Positions 46,727 through 55,616 of a stretch of DNA of 64,000 nt are shown here, one piece after another. How positions within the stretch are numbered: the stretch's first letter is position 1; each line of letters opens with the position of its first letter. Source of the DNA: Agromyces mangrovi (GTDB taxonomy: Bacteria; Actinomycetota; Actinomycetes; Actinomycetales; Microbacteriaceae); assembly GCF_030296695.1 (NCBI RefSeq), contig NZ_AP027737.1, positions 744,001 through 808,000 of the forward strand, given 5' to 3'. The notes under the pieces are model-generated. The model had not been told where the DNA came from, did no database searches, and worked only from the letters and a program-made list of their open reading frames with translations. A program made the position numbers and the translations under genes.

Positions 46727-47500
46727 ATGGCCATCACCGAACCCGCCACCACGACCACGGAGACGAGCACGCTGCTCGACTTCCGCGACGTGCAGCTCAC
46801 CTATCCGAACGGCACCGTCGCGCTCTCGGGCGTCGACCTCACGGTCGAGCGCGGCGAGTTCGTCACCGTGGTCGGGCCGAGCGGATGCGGCAAGTCGACG
46901 TTGCTGCGCATCGCATCGGGGCTCGAGCAGGCGTCGCAGGGCGTCGCCTCGGTCGCGACCGACCGCGTCGGCTACGTCTTCCAGGATGCGACGCTGCTGC
47001 CCTGGCGCGACGTGCAGTCGAACGTGGAGCTGCTCGCCGAGCTGCAGTGGCAGACGAAGGCCGAGCGCCGCGCGAAGGCGAAGCAGGCGATCGACCTCGT
47101 CGGCCTCACCGGCTTCGAGCAGCACCTGCCCCGCCAGCTCTCGGGCGGCATGCGCATGCGCACCTCGCTCGCCCGCTCGCTCACGCTCGACCCCGAGCTG
47201 TTCCTCTTCGACGAGCCGTTCGGCGCGCTCGACGAGATCACCCGCGAGTACCTGAACGACGAGCTGCTGAAGCTGTTCGCCGCGCAGCGGTTCGGCGGGC
47301 TGTTCATCACCCACTCGGTCTCCGAGGCGGTCTACCTCTCGACCCGGGTCATCGTGATGTCGGGGCGGCCGGGCCGCATCGTCGAGTCGTTCGACGTGCC
47401 GTTCCCGATGCCGCGCGACCCCGAGATCCGCTACACCGCCGAGTACGCCGCCCTGGTCGGCGAGGTCTCGCACGCACTCCGGGAAGGACACGGCGCATGA
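46727..47500 (+). CDS. ABC importer ATPase, NitT/TauT type
   Basis: ATP-binding subunit of an importer, 257 aa. Walker A GPSGCGKST, Q-loop VFQDATLLPWRDV (typical of nitrate/taurine/pyrimidine importers), signature LSGGMRMRTSLARSL and Walker B LFLFDEPFGALDE, with THSVSEAVYLSTRV as the H-loop. ATG 46727 is preceded by GAGGAAAGGGG. It overlaps the permease start (ATGA), so all import genes are translationally linked. Confidence 0.94.
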   Translation: MAITEPATTTTETSTLLDFRDVQLTYPNGTVALSGVDLTVERGEFVTVVGPSGCGKSTLLRIASGLEQASQGVASVATDRVGYVFQDATLLPWRDVQSNVELLAELQWQTKAERRAKAKQAIDLVGLTGFEQHLPRQLSGGMRMRTSLARSLTLDPELFLFDEPFGALDEITREYLNDELLKLFAAQRFGGLFITHSVSEAVYLSTRVIVMSGRPGRIVESFDVPFPMPRDPEIRYTAEYAALVGEVSHALREGHGA

Positions 47501-48423
47501 GCAACGACACCGAGCAGGCCCGGGCGCAGGCCCCGGCGGAGGCGCAGGCCACCACCGATGAGCTGGCCGAGGAGGTCCCCACGCCCGAGGTCGTCGAGCA
47601 CGAGCTCTCGCCCGACACCGCCGCACCGGTGCCGCTGCGTCGTCGCCGCTCGCGCGGCTTCGCGACCTGGGGCCCGCCGCTCGCGGTCGCCGCGCTCATC
47701 ATCGGCCTCTGGTACTTCGTCGGCGCGGTCATCCTCGACCCGTCGAAGTCGTACCTGCTGCCGCCGCCGCACGACGTCATCGCAACCTACTTCGACCCGA
47801 ACCTCGGGCCGGAGATGTTCGAGGCGCTCTGGAACAGCGCGGTGGTCGCGCTCACGGGCCTCGCCATCGCGATCGTGCTCGGCGTCGTCTGGGCGATCGC
47901 GATGAACCAGGCGAAGTGGATCGAACGCTCGCTCTACCCGTACGCCGTGATCCTCCAGACCATCCCGATCCTCGCCCTCGTGCCGCTCATCGGCTTCTGG
48001 TTCGGGTTCGACTTCACGGCGCGCGTCATCGTCGCCGTGCTGATCGCGCTGTTCCCGATGGTGTCGAACACCCTGTTCGGCCTCCAGTCGGTCGACGCGG
48101 GCCAGCGCGAGCTGTTCACCCTCCAGCGGGCCAACCGCTGGACGGTGCTCAAGAAGCTGCAGTTCCCGGCGGCGCTCCCGGCCATCTTCGCCGGCATGCG
48201 CATCTCGGCCGGGCTCGCGGTCGTCGGCGCCATCGTCGGCGACTTCTTCTTCCAGCGCGGCACGCCCGGCATCGGTGCGTTGATCTCGAAGTACCAGGCC
48301 CGCCTCAACGCGGATCCCCTGTTCGCCTCGATCATCCTCGCGTCGCTGTTCGGCGTCGTCGTGTTCTGGTTCTTCGGCTGGCTCGGCAAGCGGGTCGTCG
48401 GCAAGTGGTACGACTTCGCCTGA
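47497..48423 (+). CDS. ABC importer permease, NitT/TauT type
   Basis: Membrane subunit of the importer, 308 aa. A 60-residue acidic N-terminal tail (EQARAQAPAEAQATTDELAE) leads to six hydrophobic helices, with the family stretch PYAVILQTIPILALVPLIGF and the EAA loop RANRWTVLKKLQFPAALPAI. A 100-bp space with a partial inverted repeat and three CACCATC copies follows, before the binding protein. Confidence 0.93.
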   Translation: MSNDTEQARAQAPAEAQATTDELAEEVPTPEVVEHELSPDTAAPVPLRRRRSRGFATWGPPLAVAALIIGLWYFVGAVILDPSKSYLLPPPHDVIATYFDPNLGPEMFEALWNSAVVALTGLAIAIVLGVVWAIAMNQAKWIERSLYPYAVILQTIPILALVPLIGFWFGFDFTARVIVAVLIALFPMVSNTLFGLQSVDAGQRELFTLQRANRWTVLKKLQFPAALPAIFAGMRISAGLAVVGAIVGDFFFQRGTPGIGALISKYQARLNADPLFASIILASLFGVVVFWFFGWLGKRVVGKWYDFA

Positions 48424-48523
48424 CCGACCGGCCGGATCCACCGGGGTGCACGCATCGCTCGTCGCCCCGGCGCACCACCTCACCATCGCACCATCACCGC
48501 ACCATCCACCAAGAGGAGAACCC

Positions 48524-49693
48524 ATGCGCAAGCACACGTCCCGGGCGGCCGTCGCCGTCGGCTTCATGGCCGGCACGCTCGCCCTCGCCTCGTGCGCGTC
48601 GACCGGCGACGCGGGCTCGGAGGACACCGGCTCCGACGAGATGACGATCGGCTCGATCGACCTCGCCGCGGCCGGCTGCCCCGCCGACATCCGCATCCAG
48701 ACCGACTGGAACCCCGAGTCGGAGCACGGCCACCTGTACGAGCTCGTCGGGCCCGACCCCGAGATCGACGACTCGATCAAGTCGGTCACCGGCCCGCTCT
48801 ACGCGTCCGGCGAGTACACCGGCGTCGACGTGACCATCCTCGCGGGCGGCCCGGCGACCGGCTTCACGCAGCCGAACGCGCAGATGTACAACGACGACTC
48901 GATCTTCATGGCGTACGTCGGCACCGACGAGGCGATCGCCCACGCGGGCGACCTGCCCACCGTCGGCGTCTTCGCGCCGCTGGAGAAGGACCCGCAGATG
49001 ATCATGTGGGACCCGGAGACGTACCCCGACGTCGACGGCATCGCGGGCCTCGGCGAGGAGGGCGTGACGGTCCGCGTCTTCCCGGGCGGCACCTACATCG
49101 ACTACTTCGTCGGCGTGGGCATCCTGTCGGAGGACCAGATCGACTCGACCTACGACGGCCTGCCCGCCGTGTTCGTGTCGGAGGACGGCGCCATCTCGCA
49201 GCAGGGCTTCGCCTCGGCCGAGCCGTTCATCTACGAGAACGAGGTCCCCGAGTGGGGCAAGCCGGTCTCGTACGAGCTGATCAACGACGCGGGCTACCCG
49301 AAGTACGCGGCCGTGATGTCGCTGCGTCCGGACGACGTCACCGAGTACAGCGACTGCCTCACCGAGCTCGTGCCGGTGCTGCAGCAGGCCGAGCTCGACT
49401 TCTTCGACGACCCGACCGAGACCAACGAGCTCATCCTCGAGCTGGTCGACGCGTACGACACCGGCTGGGTCTACTCGGCCGAGGTCGCGGAGTACTCGGT
49501 CGCGACGCTCCAGGCGGAGCTCGTCGGCAACGGTCCCGACGACACGCTGGGCAACCTCGACGAGGCCCGCGTGCAGGAGCTGTTCGACATCGTGGTGCCG
49601 ATCTACACCGAGCAGGGCTTCGAGATCCCCGAGGACCTGAACGCTGAGGACATCTACACCAACGAGTTCATCGACGAGTCGATCGGGTTCTGA
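48524..49693 (+). CDS. NMT1/THI5-like substrate-binding lipoprotein
   Basis: Solute-binding protein of the importer, 389 aa. A lipoprotein signal ends at Cys24 (LALASC). The opening of the mature domain, RIQTDWNPESEHGHLYELVG, matches the DWxPN/EHxGLY start of the THI5/NMT1 family, which binds pyrimidine- or flavin-like heterocycles; the later stretch ASAEPFIYENEVPEWGKPVS is also typical. The exact ligand is unknown, but the neighbouring deaminase fits a heterocycle. The ribosome site AGAGGAG lies 6 nt before ATG 48524. An imperfect hairpin (49701-49734) follows. Confidence 0.88.
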   Translation: MRKHTSRAAVAVGFMAGTLALASCASTGDAGSEDTGSDEMTIGSIDLAAAGCPADIRIQTDWNPESEHGHLYELVGPDPEIDDSIKSVTGPLYASGEYTGVDVTILAGGPATGFTQPNAQMYNDDSIFMAYVGTDEAIAHAGDLPTVGVFAPLEKDPQMIMWDPETYPDVDGIAGLGEEGVTVRVFPGGTYIDYFVGVGILSEDQIDSTYDGLPAVFVSEDGAISQQGFASAEPFIYENEVPEWGKPVSYELINDAGYPKYAAVMSLRPDDVTEYSDCLTELVPVLQQAELDFFDDPTETNELILELVDAYDTGWVYSAEVAEYSVATLQAELVGNGPDDTLGNLDEARVQELFDIVVPIYTEQGFEIPEDLNAEDIYTNEFIDESIGF

Positions 49694-49700
49694 TCGATTC

Positions 49701-49734
49701 GCGCGGCGGTCCGGCTCCGGCCGGGCCGCCGCGC
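49701..49734 (+). terminator. Hairpin after the binding-protein gene
   Basis: Arms 49701-49715 and 49720-49734 pair at 14 of 15 positions around a 4-nt loop, 7 nt past the stop. It may limit transcription into the enzyme genes that follow, so that binding protein is made in excess. Confidence 0.55.
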
Positions 49735-49772
49735 CCGTTCCCACCCACCCTTCCCCGCATCTGGAGCGCACC

Positions 49773-50516
49773 ATGACCGCAGCACGTCGCCTCGAGGGTC
49801 GCCGGGCGATCGTCACCGGAGCCGCGCGCGGCATCGGTCGCGCGATCGCCGAGCGGTTCGCCGCCGAGGGGGCGTCGGTCGCGGTGCTCGACCTCGATGC
49901 GGATGCCGCCGAAGCGACCGCCGCCGAGATCGGCGCACGCGCCTTCGGGGTCGACCTGGCCGACCACGACGCCGCCCGTGCGGCGGTGCACGAGGCATCC
50001 GCTGCCCTCGGTGGCCTCGACGTGCTGGTGAACAACGCCGGCATCCTGCGGCTCGGCCCCCTGCTCGAGATCACCCCCGACGAGTGGGACCTCGTGCAGC
50101 GCGTCAACGCCCGGTCCATGCTCTCCACGACCCAGGCGGCCGCCGCCGTCATGGTCCCCGCCGGCGCCGGCCGCATCGTCAACCTCGCGAGCATGGCCGC
50201 GAAGTCCGGCGGCGCGAACGAGGCCGCCTACGCCGCGTCCAAGGCGGCCGTGGTCGCGCTGACCCGCGCGACCGCCCTCGAACTCGGCCCGCACGGCATC
50301 ACCGCGAACGCGCTGTGCCCGGGCTACATCCTCACCGACATGGGCGCCGCCACCCGCACCGATGACGACGTCGCACGCTGGTCGGCCCGCTCCCCGCTCG
50401 GCCGGCTCGGCGACCCCGCCGACGTCGCCGGCGCCGCGCTCTTCCTCGCCTCCGACGACGGGGCCTACCTCACCGGGCAGGCCATCAACGTCACCGGCGG
50501 CATGATCATGCACTGA
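49773..50516 (+). CDS. Short-chain dehydrogenase/reductase
   Basis: Classical SDR of 247 aa that oxidises or reduces an alcohol/ketone with NAD(P). Motifs: TGAARGIGRA for the cofactor, NNAGIL, catalytic Ser in NLASMAAKSGG and YAASK in the active site (AAYAASKAAV). The usual C-terminal end is present (LTGQAINVTGGMIMH). In this cluster it may oxidise an alcohol intermediate. GGAGCG lies 4-5 nt upstream. Confidence 0.92.
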   Translation: MTAARRLEGRRAIVTGAARGIGRAIAERFAAEGASVAVLDLDADAAEATAAEIGARAFGVDLADHDAARAAVHEASAALGGLDVLVNNAGILRLGPLLEITPDEWDLVQRVNARSMLSTTQAAAAVMVPAGAGRIVNLASMAAKSGGANEAAYAASKAAVVALTRATALELGPHGITANALCPGYILTDMGAATRTDDDVARWSARSPLGRLGDPADVAGAALFLASDDGAYLTGQAINVTGGMIMH

Positions 50517-50530
50517 ACGGAGATCCACGC

Positions 50531-51874
50531 ATGTCCACGACCCCCGACCCGACCGCCCTCGTCGCGGAGCTCACCGAACTGCTCGGCGCACGCGGGGTGA
50601 GCGTCGACCGCGCGACCCGCGAGCGGGCGTCGGTCGACGGCTGCGCGCTCTCCCCTGTCGTCAGCGCCAAGCTGCCGCTCGGGCTCGCCGACCTGGTCGC
50701 ATACCCCGCGAACGCCGAGCAGGTGGCGCTCGTCGTGCAGGCCGCCGCCCGGCACGGCGTGCCCGTGACCCCGCGCGGCAAGGGCACCGGCAACTACGGC
50801 CAGGGCATCCCGATGTCGGACGGCCTCGTGCTCGACCTGAGCCGCGCCCGCGCGATCGTCGAGGTGGGCGACGGCTTCGTCACCGCCGAGGGCGGCGCGG
50901 TCATGGCGCAGATCGAGAACGCGGCGTGGGCGGCGGGGCAGCAGCTGCTCATGTACCCGTCGACCGCCCAGTCGACCCTGGGCGGCTTCCTCTCGGGCGG
51001 CTCCGGCGGCACCGGGTCCATCGCCCACGGCGTCATCGCCGGCGGACCCTTCGTGATCGCGCTCGACGTCGTGCACGCCGACGGCACCGGCCTGCACCAC
51101 GTGACGGGCGACGAGGCGCAGGAGTACCTGCACAACTACGGCACGGCGGGCATCATCGCCCGCGCCACGGTCGCGCTCGAGCCGCTGCAGCCGTGGCGCG
51201 CGTTCTACGCGAGCTTCGACGCCGACGCGTTCCCGGCGGCGCTCGGCCTCCTCATGCCGTTCGCAGACCTCGAGCCGACGCCCCGACTGGTCTCGACCGA
51301 CCTGCCGACGCTCGCCGACGCGCTGCCGTCGAACCCCGGCATCCCGGCCGGGCGGGTGAGCCTGCGCGGCATCCTCGACGAGGCATCCGTCGCCGCCGCG
51401 ACCGAGCTCGTGGAGGCCGCGGGCGGGCGGGTCGAACTGGTGACCGAGGGCGCCAAGGAGGTCATGCGGCTCAGCATGATCTCGTACAACCACCCGATCG
51501 AGTGGCTGCAGAAGGCGTACCCGGGCGAGTACTTCCACGTCGAGGTCGGCGGCATGGCGCTCATCGACCGCATCGACGAGGTGCACCGGGTGTACACCGG
51601 CGCGATGCTGCACGCCGAGGCCCAGAAGGGCCGCCCGATCGGCATGCTCGCGGGCCGCTACGAGAGCGAGGAGACCGTGCTCGCGGGCATGGCCGCGCTC
51701 GGCGAGCTCGGCGTGCACACGCACAACCCGCACCAGTGGTTCGTCGACGTCCGCGTCGAGGAGACCAGGGCGCGCAAGGCGGTGACCGACCCGGCGGGCA
51801 TCCTGAACCCCGGCAAGCTGCCCGAGGCGGATGCCGCGACGAACCCGCTCATGTACGGCAAGGCGTCGGCGTGA
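50531..51874 (+). CDS. FAD-binding oxidoreductase, VAO/GlcD type
   Basis: Flavoprotein dehydrogenase or oxidase, 447 aa. The PCMH FAD domain shows VAYPANAEQVALVVQAAARH, PRGKGTGNYGQGIPMSDGLV and STLGGFLSGGSGGTGSIAHG; the C-terminal cap ends AVTDPAGILNPGKLPE, which is the classic GlcD/D-lactate dehydrogenase ending. Substrate unknown, probably a hydroxy-acid or alcohol from the catabolic route. Its stop overlaps the next start (GTGA). Confidence 0.92.
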   Translation: MSTTPDPTALVAELTELLGARGVSVDRATRERASVDGCALSPVVSAKLPLGLADLVAYPANAEQVALVVQAAARHGVPVTPRGKGTGNYGQGIPMSDGLVLDLSRARAIVEVGDGFVTAEGGAVMAQIENAAWAAGQQLLMYPSTAQSTLGGFLSGGSGGTGSIAHGVIAGGPFVIALDVVHADGTGLHHVTGDEAQEYLHNYGTAGIIARATVALEPLQPWRAFYASFDADAFPAALGLLMPFADLEPTPRLVSTDLPTLADALPSNPGIPAGRVSLRGILDEASVAAATELVEAAGGRVELVTEGAKEVMRLSMISYNHPIEWLQKAYPGEYFHVEVGGMALIDRIDEVHRVYTGAMLHAEAQKGRPIGMLAGRYESEETVLAGMAALGELGVHTHNPHQWFVDVRVEETRARKAVTDPAGILNPGKLPEADAATNPLMYGKASA

Positions 51875-52643
51875 GCCGTCGTCTCGACGAGCGCAGCGGC
51901 CCGTGGGTCGCCGAGCACCTCACCGCCGATTCCATGGTCGTCGTGCCGACCGGCGCGATCGAGCACCACGGGCCGCACCTGCCGCTCGCGACCGACCGCA
52001 TCATGGCCGAGGCGGTCGCGGCCGCCGCGGTCGAGCGCGCCGCGGCGGCGGGCGTCGACGCGTGGCTGCTGCCGTCGCTGGCGTACACGAAGTCCGACGA
52101 GCACGCCTGGGCCGCGGGCACGATGTGGCTGTCGGCCGAGACGTTCCACGCCACGCTCGTCGACCTCGGCCGCTCGATCGCGGCGACGCCCGCGCGGCGC
52201 GTGGTGTTCCTCAACGGCCACGGCGGCAACGTGGCCCCGCTCGGCGTCGCGCTGCGCGAGCTGCGTCGGCGGTTCGGGCTGCAGACGTTCCTCACCGGCA
52301 TCCGAGTGCCCCCGGCGACGGCGACGAGGGCGGCGACGAGCTCGGCATGGGCATCCACGGCGGGCACGGCGAGACCTCGCTCCTGCTGCACCTGCGGCCC
52401 GATCTGGTCGACCTGTCGGCTGCGGAACGCGCCGTGCCCGAGCACCTGCTCGACACCCCGATGATCGGGTTCGCTGGTACCCCGGTCACGTTCGGCTGGT
52501 TGAGCGACGACTTCGGCACGGGCGGCGTGATCGGCGACCCGACCCGGGCCAACGCGGCGCACGGCGCGGCGCTGTTCGAGGCATCCCTCGACCAGGCCGC
52601 CCGCGCACTCGGCGAGGTGGCGCGCTTCCGCGCCGCCCGGTAG
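51871..52643 (+). CDS. Creatininase-family amidohydrolase, frame-shifted
   Basis: Metal-dependent hydrolase opening a cyclic amide or formamide, about 257 aa after restoring one base. Metal ligands are seen in VPTGAIEHHGPHLPLATD and NGHGGNVAPL; the C-terminal HGGHGETSLLLHLRPD belongs to the same fold. The frame breaks at the five-C run 52309-52313, after GIRVP; one added C gives the continuous GIRVPPGDGDEGGDELGMG. The GTG at 51871 overlaps the FAD-gene stop. In this setting a role in opening a heterocycle ring is attractive but unproved. The family also includes enzymes of mycofactocin and archaeal riboflavin biosynthesis, which do not fit here. Confidence 0.85.
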
Positions 52644-52653
52644 GAGAGGAACC

Positions 52654-53310
52654 ATGCACCACGACGACCCGGCGTTGCCGCCCGTCATCATCACGAGCAC
52701 CAACCGCTTCGGTCACGACCAGGAGCACCCCGACGAGGTGCTCGCCGACCCGATGGAGCTGCTCGCCGCGTGGCTGCCCGCCAACGACGACGAGCTGCGC
52801 CCCCTGATGACGCTCACGACCATCGGTGCCGACGGCTACCCGGACTCGCGCAGCGTGCTGCTCAGCGACCACGACGAGCGCGGCATCACGTTCCACACCG
52901 ACGCGCGCACCCGCAAGGCGCGCGAGCTCGCGGCCGACGGGCGGGTCTCGATCGTGGTCGCCTGGGTCGAGCACGCCCGACAGCTCACGATCGCGGGCGA
53001 CGCCGTGCAGGTGCCGGCCGAGGAGGCCGCCGCCGTGTTCCGCGCCCGATCGCGGTACCTCCAGCTGCTCGCGTGGATGAACTCGTCCGAGCTCGCGCAG
53101 CTGCCGCGTGCCGAGCGCGTCGCACGCTGGGAGGCGTTCGCGGCCGAGCACCCCGACGGCGAGCTCGACCCGCCGCCGCACTGGGTCGGCTACCGGGTGC
53201 GCCCGCACCGCCTCACGTTCTGGCGCGGCGACCTCGAGGGCCCGAGCAATCGGGTCGAGTACACGCGGGACGCCTCCGGTGGGTGGACGGCGGCACGACT
53301 GCCGGGCTGA
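52654..53310 (+). CDS. Pyridoxamine-phosphate-oxidase-like FMN protein
   Basis: Flavoprotein of the PNPOx split-barrel family, 218 aa, close in length and layout to PdxH: MTLTTIGADGYPDSRSVLLS for FMN binding, THRTD-like FHTDARTRKARELAAD, RQLTIAGDAVQVP and the C-terminal dimerisation stretch PHWVGYRVRPHRLTFWRGD. The substrate in this cluster could be a pyridoxine-like or other heterocycle, or it may simply make PLP. ATG 52654 has TAGGAGAGG upstream. It is last in the plus-strand operon and is separated from the convergent MTHFR-family gene by 27 bp. Confidence 0.88.
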   Translation: MHHDDPALPPVIITSTNRFGHDQEHPDEVLADPMELLAAWLPANDDELRPLMTLTTIGADGYPDSRSVLLSDHDERGITFHTDARTRKARELAADGRVSIVVAWVEHARQLTIAGDAVQVPAEEAAAVFRARSRYLQLLAWMNSSELAQLPRAERVARWEAFAAEHPDGELDPPPHWVGYRVRPHRLTFWRGDLEGPSNRVEYTRDASGGWTAARLPG

Positions 53311-53337
53311 GCGGATGCCGCTGGGCGAGCGCGGCGC

Positions 53338-54359
53338 TCAGGCCGCGACGCCCGTGATGCCGTCGGCCACCTCGGCGACCGCCTCCGCGAACGCCAGCTC
53401 GCCGCCCGGGCCCGAGCCACCCGACAGGTCGATGCCGTCGACCCCGTCGATCTCGAGCAGTTCCTCGGCGAGCGCGATCGCGGCGTCGATGCCCGCTCGA
53501 CGCGGGTCGGGCGCGCCGGCGATGCCCTGCATGAATCCTGCCGGCAGCACGAGGCCCGGGAAGGCGTCGAGCGCACTCGCGCTCTCGACGTCGAAGACGA
53601 CCGGCACGCACGCGATGAAGCGCAACTCCGAACCGGCGTCCTGCGCGGCGCGCACGAACCGGCGCACGGGGCGGTGCCGCCGCAGTGGTCGATGAAGCAG
53701 ACATCCGCGCCCGCCGCCTCCTTGACGCGCAAGCGCGCGACCCGATCGCCGACGGGCGGCGCCGCCGGCGCCTCGGCCACCGACACGAGGTGGCCCGCGC
53801 CGCGCGCCACCGCCGCCAGCTCGACCCCGTCGAGGTCGAACACGGGCATGGCGTCGGGGCGGTGCCCGGCGCTCGTGTGATCGCCCGTCACGCAGTGCAC
53901 CGCGGCGGCGCCCGCGACCGCGAGCCCCGCGACCTCGCCCTCCAGCGCGACCCGGTTGCGATCGCGGCAGTTCACGCCCGACCACACCGCGATGCCCTGC
54001 CGGCCGAGCAGCACGGCGCGCAGGCTCGGCGGGTACTGCACGCGCGCGTCCGGCGAGTCGCCCGCGAGCACCGCGTCGACGCGGCCCGACAGGATCGACG
54101 CGCACGCGGCGAGTGCGTGCTCGTCGGCCGCCCGCGCGGGCAGGTCGGCCACCACGAGCCGGCCCGCCGCGAGCCGTTGCATCGTCGCCTCCGCGGCCGA
54201 CGTGCGCGGCCCGGGCGGCACCGGGTGCACGCCGTCGACGCCCTCCCACGGCCGCGTCTCCCGGTCGAGGAAGGCGCACGGGAACGACCCCGCCTCGCAG
54301 CTCCCGTCGGCTCCCACCCCGCCGCACGGGCCGTACTCCATCAGCTTCGGACACCCCAC
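53338..54359 (-). CDS. Methylenetetrahydrofolate-reductase-family protein, frame-shifted
   Basis: About 340 aa after restoring one base. It starts with a cysteine-rich module (GCPKLMEYGPCGGVGADGSC, then PCAFLD) of the type fused to MTHFR-like proteins, followed by a TIM barrel with SGRVDAVLAGDSPDARVQYP, VHCVTGDHTS and VSVAEAPAAPPVG that suggests folate/C1 binding. The frame breaks at 53668-53671 (plus strand, four G): IDHCGGTAP continues in the other frame as VRRFVRAAQDAGSELRFI. The start is uncertain: GTG 54359 lies 14 nt past the stop of the upstream glycerophosphodiesterase gene. A role in disposing of one-carbon units released by the cluster is inference. Confidence 0.75.
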
Positions 54360-54370
54360 GAGTCCGAAGG

Positions 54371-55420
54371 CTAGCCGGGGGTCGTGTCCATCGTGTTTCG
54401 CGCGTCCGCGGCCAGGTCGGGGTGGTCGGCGAAGACCCCGTCGACGCCCGTCTCGAGGACGCGCGTGAACGCGCCGAGCCAGTCGCCCCAGGCCGACTTC
54501 GCGCTCCCGCGCCGGAACCCCTGCGGCAGGAACCGGTTCTCGGGTCGCAGGGTCCAGGCGAACACGTCGAGCCCGTGGCCGTGCGCGGCGTCCACGAGCC
54601 CGGCCCCGGCGAGCGGTGCGCCGGGCGAGGCATCCGCCCCCTGCCCCCGGCCCACGAGCCGGCCGGTGTCGACGCTCACGCCGTGCACGCGGCCGGCGAG
54701 CCCGGCGAGCCCGTCGTGCGTGGCGAACACATCGAAGCGCGGCGCCGCCTGCCCGAGCGCGCGCACGAGGTCGGCGGGGGCTCCGGATGCCTCGAGCAGG
54801 AAGACCCGCCGGCCCGCGACGCCCCGGCGGGTCAGCCGGTCGAGCACGTCCAGCTCGAAGGCCTCGCAGACGAGGCCGCCGCGGTCGGCCCAGCCGGCGT
54901 CGCCGAGCTCGTCGGCGAACAGCTCGTCGAGCGGGAGCCCGGCCTCGGCGAAGTGGCTCGCGTGCTTGAACTCGGCGACCAGCCCGACCTCGCGGCCGAA
55001 GCGCTCGGACTCGTGATCGAGCAGCGCGAGCAGGTCGCGCAGGCGCAGCAGCGGGAACCGGCCGTCGAAGCTCGCGCCCTGCGGACGCGTCTTCGGCATC
55101 CGCTCGCGGGCGCGGAGCGTGGCGAGCTCGGCCCAGGTGAAGTCCTCGGTGAACCAGCCCGCGACCCGACGACCGTCGATCTCGCGCGTGGTGCGTCGAG
55201 CGGCGAACTCGGGCCGGCTCGCGACATCCGTGGTGCCCGAGATCTCGTTCTCGTGCCGCACGACGAGCACGCCGTCGCGGGTCGCGACCAGGTCGGGCTC
55301 GACCGCGTCGGCGCCGAGGGCGACCGCCAGCGCGTACGCGGCTGCCGTGTGCTCGGGTCGGTACCCGCTCGCGCCACGGTGACCGATCACGAGCGGGGCC
55401 GAGCCGTGACCTGACGCCAT
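54371..55420 (-). CDS. Glycerophosphodiester phosphodiesterase
   Basis: Cleaves glycerophosphodiesters to glycerol-3-phosphate and alcohol, 349 aa. GDPD signature: VIGHRGASGYRPEHTAAAYA with active-site histidines, DAVEPDLVATRDGVLVVRHE for metal, and VDGVFADHPDLAADA near the C-terminus. A 90-residue insertion after the metal site (REIDGRRVAGWFTEDFTWAE) is typical of periplasmic GlpQ-like forms, but no signal peptide is seen. ATG 55420 lies 7 nt after a TACGCT box with no ribosome site. Confidence 0.93.
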   Translation of the reverse strand: MASGHGSAPLVIGHRGASGYRPEHTAAAYALAVALGADAVEPDLVATRDGVLVVRHENEISGTTDVASRPEFAARRTTREIDGRRVAGWFTEDFTWAELATLRARERMPKTRPQGASFDGRFPLLRLRDLLALLDHESERFGREVGLVAEFKHASHFAEAGLPLDELFADELGDAGWADRGGLVCEAFELDVLDRLTRRGVAGRRVFLLEASGAPADLVRALGQAAPRFDVFATHDGLAGLAGRVHGVSVDTGRLVGRGQGADASPGAPLAGAGLVDAAHGHGLDVFAWTLRPENRFLPQGFRRGSAKSAWGDWLGAFTRVLETGVDGVFADHPDLAADARNTMDTTPG

Positions 55421-55427
55421 GCGAGCA

Positions 55428-55433
55428 AGCGTA
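55428..55433 (-). promoter_or_regulatory. -10 box for leaderless glycerophosphodiesterase transcript
   Basis: TACGCT (55433-55428, minus strand) ends 7 nt before the ATG at 55420, again without a Shine-Dalgarno. Confidence 0.45.
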
Positions 55434-55616
55434 GGCGCGCGCGGCCGCGACGGGAACGCGCACGGGCTCCGCCCGCGGCGAACATCCCGTGAATCCGCCG
55501 GATTCGGGGTGCTCCCCCGCCCGTCGGACACCGCTCTCCGGTAGATTCGATGGTCAGGGACGTCCGCGACGACGGCCCGCCCCCTTCCCCAGCGAACGCA
55601 GAGGACACCAGACCTG

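Noticed and set aside
45404..47500. Apparent 698-aa amidohydrolase-ATPase fusion
   Set aside because: The junction is unstructured Pro/Ser/Arg sequence; the deaminase C-terminus is found in another frame and the ATPase has its own ribosome site, so this is a frameshift artefact.
45010..48423. A 1137-codon plus-strand frame running through the deaminase, ATPase and permease
   Set aside because: Only its middle and end carry real protein (tail of the CodA-like enzyme, then the permease); it is open by composition and crosses three true genes.
48480..48511. Three CACCATC copies before the binding-protein gene
   Set aside because: Too short and irregular to call an operator; may be chance in a low-complexity stretch.
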